Under the pieces are notes generated by a model. That model had not been told where the DNA came from. It saw nothing but the letters and a program-made list of their open reading frames with translations, and did not search any database. 27,850 nt of DNA from Rs1 sp034111875 (GTDB lineage Bacteria > Pseudomonadota > Gammaproteobacteria > Pseudomonadales > Balneatricaceae), in contig JAWUWK010000105.1 of the NCBI GenBank assembly GCA_034111875.1, forward strand, positions 1 to 27,850, written 5' to 3'. Made by a program: the position numbers and the translations under genes. This document shows positions 25,882 to 27,850 of the stretch, in pieces (the stretch's first letter is position 1; each line of letters opens with the position of its first letter).

Positions 25882-26679
25882 TTAGTTATCGAGAATATTG
25901 ACCAGTAAGTTTTTAACCGCTTGGGCATCGAATGGTTTGTCGGATATAGCGCTGACACCCGCTTCACTAACAAACTGTATGTGAGAATCTCTTGCCTCAG
26001 ATGTTACCATTAATACTGGTACATGCTGATGTTGTTCGCTCTGACGAATAAACTTAGTCAACTCTGCGCCGTCAACCTGGGGCATGTTGTAATCAGTGAC
26101 AACTAAATCAACTTCGTGATTTCGTAAGTATTCGATGGCGCGTGAGCCGTCGTCAAATTCAGTCAGCAGCTCTATACCCAAATTGCGCAACACTCTCGAT
26201 ATGGCCTTTCTCGCCAACCTGCTGTCGTCTACGACTATTACTTTGAGAGTTTCTATATCATAATTTTCAAGTGTTAACTCTGCGCGGTTAATAAAGCAAA
26301 GCGTGGCATTGATGGCTTTTTTAAGATCCGATTGCGAAAAAGGCTTGGAGAGGATGGCGATAACCCCAGACTGTTTAAATATTTCTAGATGCTGGCGGCG
26401 ATTTTCACTGGATATGAGCACGAAAGGCAAGTCAACAAACTGCTCTTGCTGACGGATTTTGGTTAATAGCTCTACTGCAGTCGCATCTGGGTAGTGAAGA
26501 TTGCTAAAGATTAAATCAGGTGGATAGGTGCTGATTTTTTGCAGGGCGCTATGCATATCAGATGCAGTGTCTACTTGGCTAATACCTTCATCCTGAAGTT
26601 TTTGTTTTATAATGCCTAGTTGTACCGATGACGGCTCGATTAGTAAGACAGATAGATCTCTGAGAGTTATATATTCCAT
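25882..26679 (-). CDS. Response regulator with two receiver domains, the first degenerate
   Basis: A 265-residue protein made only of two CheY-like receivers. The second (about residues 145-263) is canonical: Asp151/Asp152, phospho-acceptor Asp196 in VVTDYNMPQVDG, Ser227 in MVTSEA and Lys248 in SDKPF. The first (about 8-128) keeps the fold and Lys112 (LSKPF), but has IEPSS where the acidic pair should be and Asn60 in LIFSNLHYP where the phospho-acceptor should be, so it is probably not phosphorylated. No output domain is present, so it may signal through protein contacts. No histidine kinase is nearby. It is 180 bases upstream of deaD on the same strand and 85 bases downstream of the XRE-cupin gene. 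Partner and pathway are unknown. Confidence 0.9.
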   Translation of the reverse strand: MEYITLRDLSVLLIEPSSVQLGIIKQKLQDEGISQVDTASDMHSALQKISTYPPDLIFSNLHYPDATAVELLTKIRQQEQFVDLPFVLISSENRRQHLEIFKQSGVIAILSKPFSQSDLKKAINATLCFINRAELTLENYDIETLKVIVVDDSRLARKAISRVLRNLGIELLTEFDDGSRAIEYLRNHEVDLVVTDYNMPQVDGAELTKFIRQSEQHQHVPVLMVTSEARDSHIQFVSEAGVSAISDKPFDAQAVKNLLVNILDN

Positions 26680-26764
26680 TATTAATCCTAGATATCAATG
26701 AAGTTTCTTTCAGTATAGGTGCTAATTGGAAAGGTTTTTTAGCTAAATTATCTGTTTCACGCAA

Positions 26765-27400
26765 CTAAGCGGTTACCCAGAGTATCTCGGCATCTTGGGA
26801 GCTGCTTGAAACCAGAGCATGGCCCATTTCACAGTCATAATAGGCGCTATCACCTATATCTAAGTGAATAGGTTCATAAAATTCTGTAAAAAACGTCACA
26901 CTGCCTTTGAGAACATAGAGCAGTTCTTCACCTTGATGGCGCACCCAACCATCAAACTCATCAAATGAACGCGCGCGAATAGTGGTGTGATAAGGTAACA
27001 TTTTTTTGTTGAGCAGTTGAGCGCCGAGTATGCGGTGCTCGTAAGTCGGAGTTAAGCGAGGTTTGCCTTGATTGGCGAGTGTTATGTCTCGGCGGCCACC
27101 TCGGCCCGATCGAGTGTTGGTTTTAGCGAACAGCTGAGGTATGTCTATCCCCAGCCCTTTAACAAGCTTTGATACGGCACTAAAAGTAGGTGAAATTTGC
27201 TCGTTCTCAATTTTCGATAGAGTGGATCTGGCTAGTCCTGTCAGCTTGCTGGCTTCTTCTAAGGTGAGGTTCTGTTGCAATCTTATCTCTTTTACCCGCT
27301 TGCCTAATTCTTGAGGTTCTATGCTGGCCTCAGCGGGAGCCGTTTTGCGCACCACATCAATTTGAGGTTGGGCTGTGTTGAGTAGATTCTCATCCGGCAT
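26765..27400 (-). CDS. XRE-family regulator with C-terminal cupin domain
   Basis: A transcription factor with an N-terminal helix-turn-helix (LGKRVKEIRLQQNLTLEEAS then KLTGLARSTLSKIENEQISP) and a C-terminal cupin (HQGEELLYVLKGSVTFF, HLDIGDSAYYDCEMGHALVS). This pairing is found in PuuR-like regulators of amine, amino-acid or similar catabolism, where the cupin may sense a small molecule. I chose the ATG at 27400 (211 residues) because GGAG lies six bases upstream; an in-frame ATG at 27412 (215 residues) lacks a site. The central GRGGRRDITLANQG region is a linker. No obvious target operon is adjacent, so the ligand cannot be inferred. Confidence 0.88.
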   Translation of the reverse strand: MPDENLLNTAQPQIDVVRKTAPAEASIEPQELGKRVKEIRLQQNLTLEEASKLTGLARSTLSKIENEQISPTFSAVSKLVKGLGIDIPQLFAKTNTRSGRGGRRDITLANQGKPRLTPTYEHRILGAQLLNKKMLPYHTTIRARSFDEFDGWVRHQGEELLYVLKGSVTFFTEFYEPIHLDIGDSAYYDCEMGHALVSSSSQDAEILWVTA

Positions 27401-27707
27401 TAAAGGCTCCATATTTTTGGCAGGTCTTTAAGCGACAAAATTGGGGCTTAATAGACGCAGTGGCTGAGCATAGCGAGAGATGTTTAAATAGGTCGCTAGC
27501 AACAAGTTTAAATGCCCATTTGCCTTAGCAAACTCAGCTTTTACGCTTGGTGTCAGTTTATTCATAACGTTATGCATAGATCTATGAGTATTATAAAGGC
27601 TATGGTGTTCAAGATGCTACTGCTTTGTGCGCGGAAGTAAAGGGTATTGAGTAATTTCAAAATTAACCTCAATTGTGATGATGCGAGTGATGCAATAGGT
27701 GTCAAAG
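27401..27707. other. Intergenic leader between tRNA-Pro and the XRE-cupin gene
   Basis: About 300 bases holding the upstream region of the regulator on the - strand. I see no recognised gene, terminator or clear promoter. A short + strand frame near 27590-27655 (YKGYGVQDATALCAEVKGIE) is too short to judge. Confidence 0.45.
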
Positions 27708-27784
27708 TGGTCGGGGTAGCAGGATTCGAACCTACGACCCTTTGCTCCCAAAGCAGATGCTCTACCAGGCTGCGTTATGACCCG
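27708..27784 (-). tRNA. tRNA-Pro (anticodon TGG), degenerate copy, possibly non-functional
   Basis: The - strand folds as a 77-base tRNA with encoded CCA (27708-27710), the anticodon loop TTTGGGA (anticodon TGG, proline) and an intact T arm GTAGG-TTCGAAT-CCTGC. Several stems are mispaired: the acceptor CGGGTCA/TACCCCG fails at pairs 5-68 and 6-67, the D stem ACGC/GAGC fails at 10-25 and 12-23, and the anticodon stem TCTGC/GCAAA fails at 28-42. Five mispairs in three stems suggest a decaying gene. A second tRNA-Pro begins 31 bases further along and is the likelier functional copy. Confidence 0.7.
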
Positions 27785-27814
27785 AGACTTTGTAAAGGTA
27801 AAACTAACGATAGT

Positions 27815-27850
27815 TGGTCGGGGCAGCAGGATTCGAACCTACGACCCTCT
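27815..27850 (-). tRNA. tRNA-Pro, 3' part only (cut by window edge)
   Basis: The - strand shows the 3' end of a second tRNA nearly identical to the first: T arm GTAGG-TTCGAAT-CCTGC, acceptor strand TGCCCCG, then A and encoded CCA (27815-27817). The anticodon lies beyond the window; proline is inferred from identity to the neighbour. Its acceptor strand would pair fully with a 5' end CGGGGCA. Confidence 0.75.

Noticed and set aside
25728..25973. An 81-codon - strand frame upstream of deaD
   Set aside because: It overlaps the end of the two-receiver gene in another frame and shows no family likeness or ribosome site.
27590..27655. Short + strand frame YKGYGVQDATALCAEVKGIE as a gene end
   Set aside because: About 20 residues with no start or ribosome site and no family I can name; too short to support.
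1..27850. A mobile element or phage as the cause of the broken genes
   Set aside because: No transposase, integrase, terminal inverted repeats or target duplications are visible at any junction. The tRNA-Pro loci show no adjoining integrase gene.

Overview
The window looks like a piece of chromosome from a marine-type gammaproteobacterium of the Pseudomonadales/Cellvibrionales kind. The main reason is gene order: plsX-fabD-fabG-acpP-fabF-pabC-mltG-tmk-holB-pilZ-tatD is the Pseudomonas-type fatty-acid/cell-cycle block, with pilZ between holB and tatD and no fabH beside fabD. The assignment is inferred from gene order and protein likeness. Base composition is moderate by eye.

Layout. (1) 1-922: plsX, broken by at least three frameshifts, one stop codon and an internal deletion. 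(2) 1061-9663: an intact run on the + strand covering fatty-acid synthesis (fabD, fabG, acpP, fabF), folate (pabC), peptidoglycan (mltG), dTMP kinase (tmk), the clamp-loader delta' subunit (holB), a type IV pilus PilZ protein and a TatD nuclease. (3) 9664-10316: a scar where the end of an EamA/DMT transporter (- strand) abuts the end of a MarR regulator (+ strand). (4) 10317-18067: a YdiI-like thioesterase, a UbiF-like quinone hydroxylase, a large M16C/PreP-type metalloprotease, a frameshifted EamA transporter, a SlyD-like FKBP isomerase and ZapE. (5) 18068-23752: an eroding accessory region with a possible cyclophilin-like remnant, a dead TetR gene overlapping an intact DOPA-dioxygenase-like gene, a divergent LysR / secreted SnoaL-like pair, a dead NmrA/QorB-like reductase gene and a PsiE-like membrane protein. 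(6) 23927-27850, all on the - strand: a DEAD-box helicase with its terminator, a protein with two receiver domains, an XRE-cupin regulator, and two tandem tRNA-Pro loci. The first tRNA is mispaired in three stems and the second is cut by the window edge.

How it fits together. The conserved genes are intact. Most of the broken genes are accessory (transporters, local regulators, a redox enzyme), and plsX is a broken gene inside the core cluster. This mix of intact core and several decayed neighbours suggests ongoing genome erosion, as in a host-associated or recently bottlenecked lineage. Assembly indels are the main alternative, but they would not explain the substitution-type stop codons or the deletions.

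I found no phage, insertion sequence, CRISPR array, defence island or biosynthetic cluster, and nothing I can defend as a new multi-gene system. The most interesting signals are the loss of plsX, the decayed tRNA-Pro copy, a perfect palindrome with a repeated half in a gene-free stretch (21690-21737), operator-like palindromes beside regulators, and a two-receiver protein whose first receiver lacks its phospho-acceptor aspartate.
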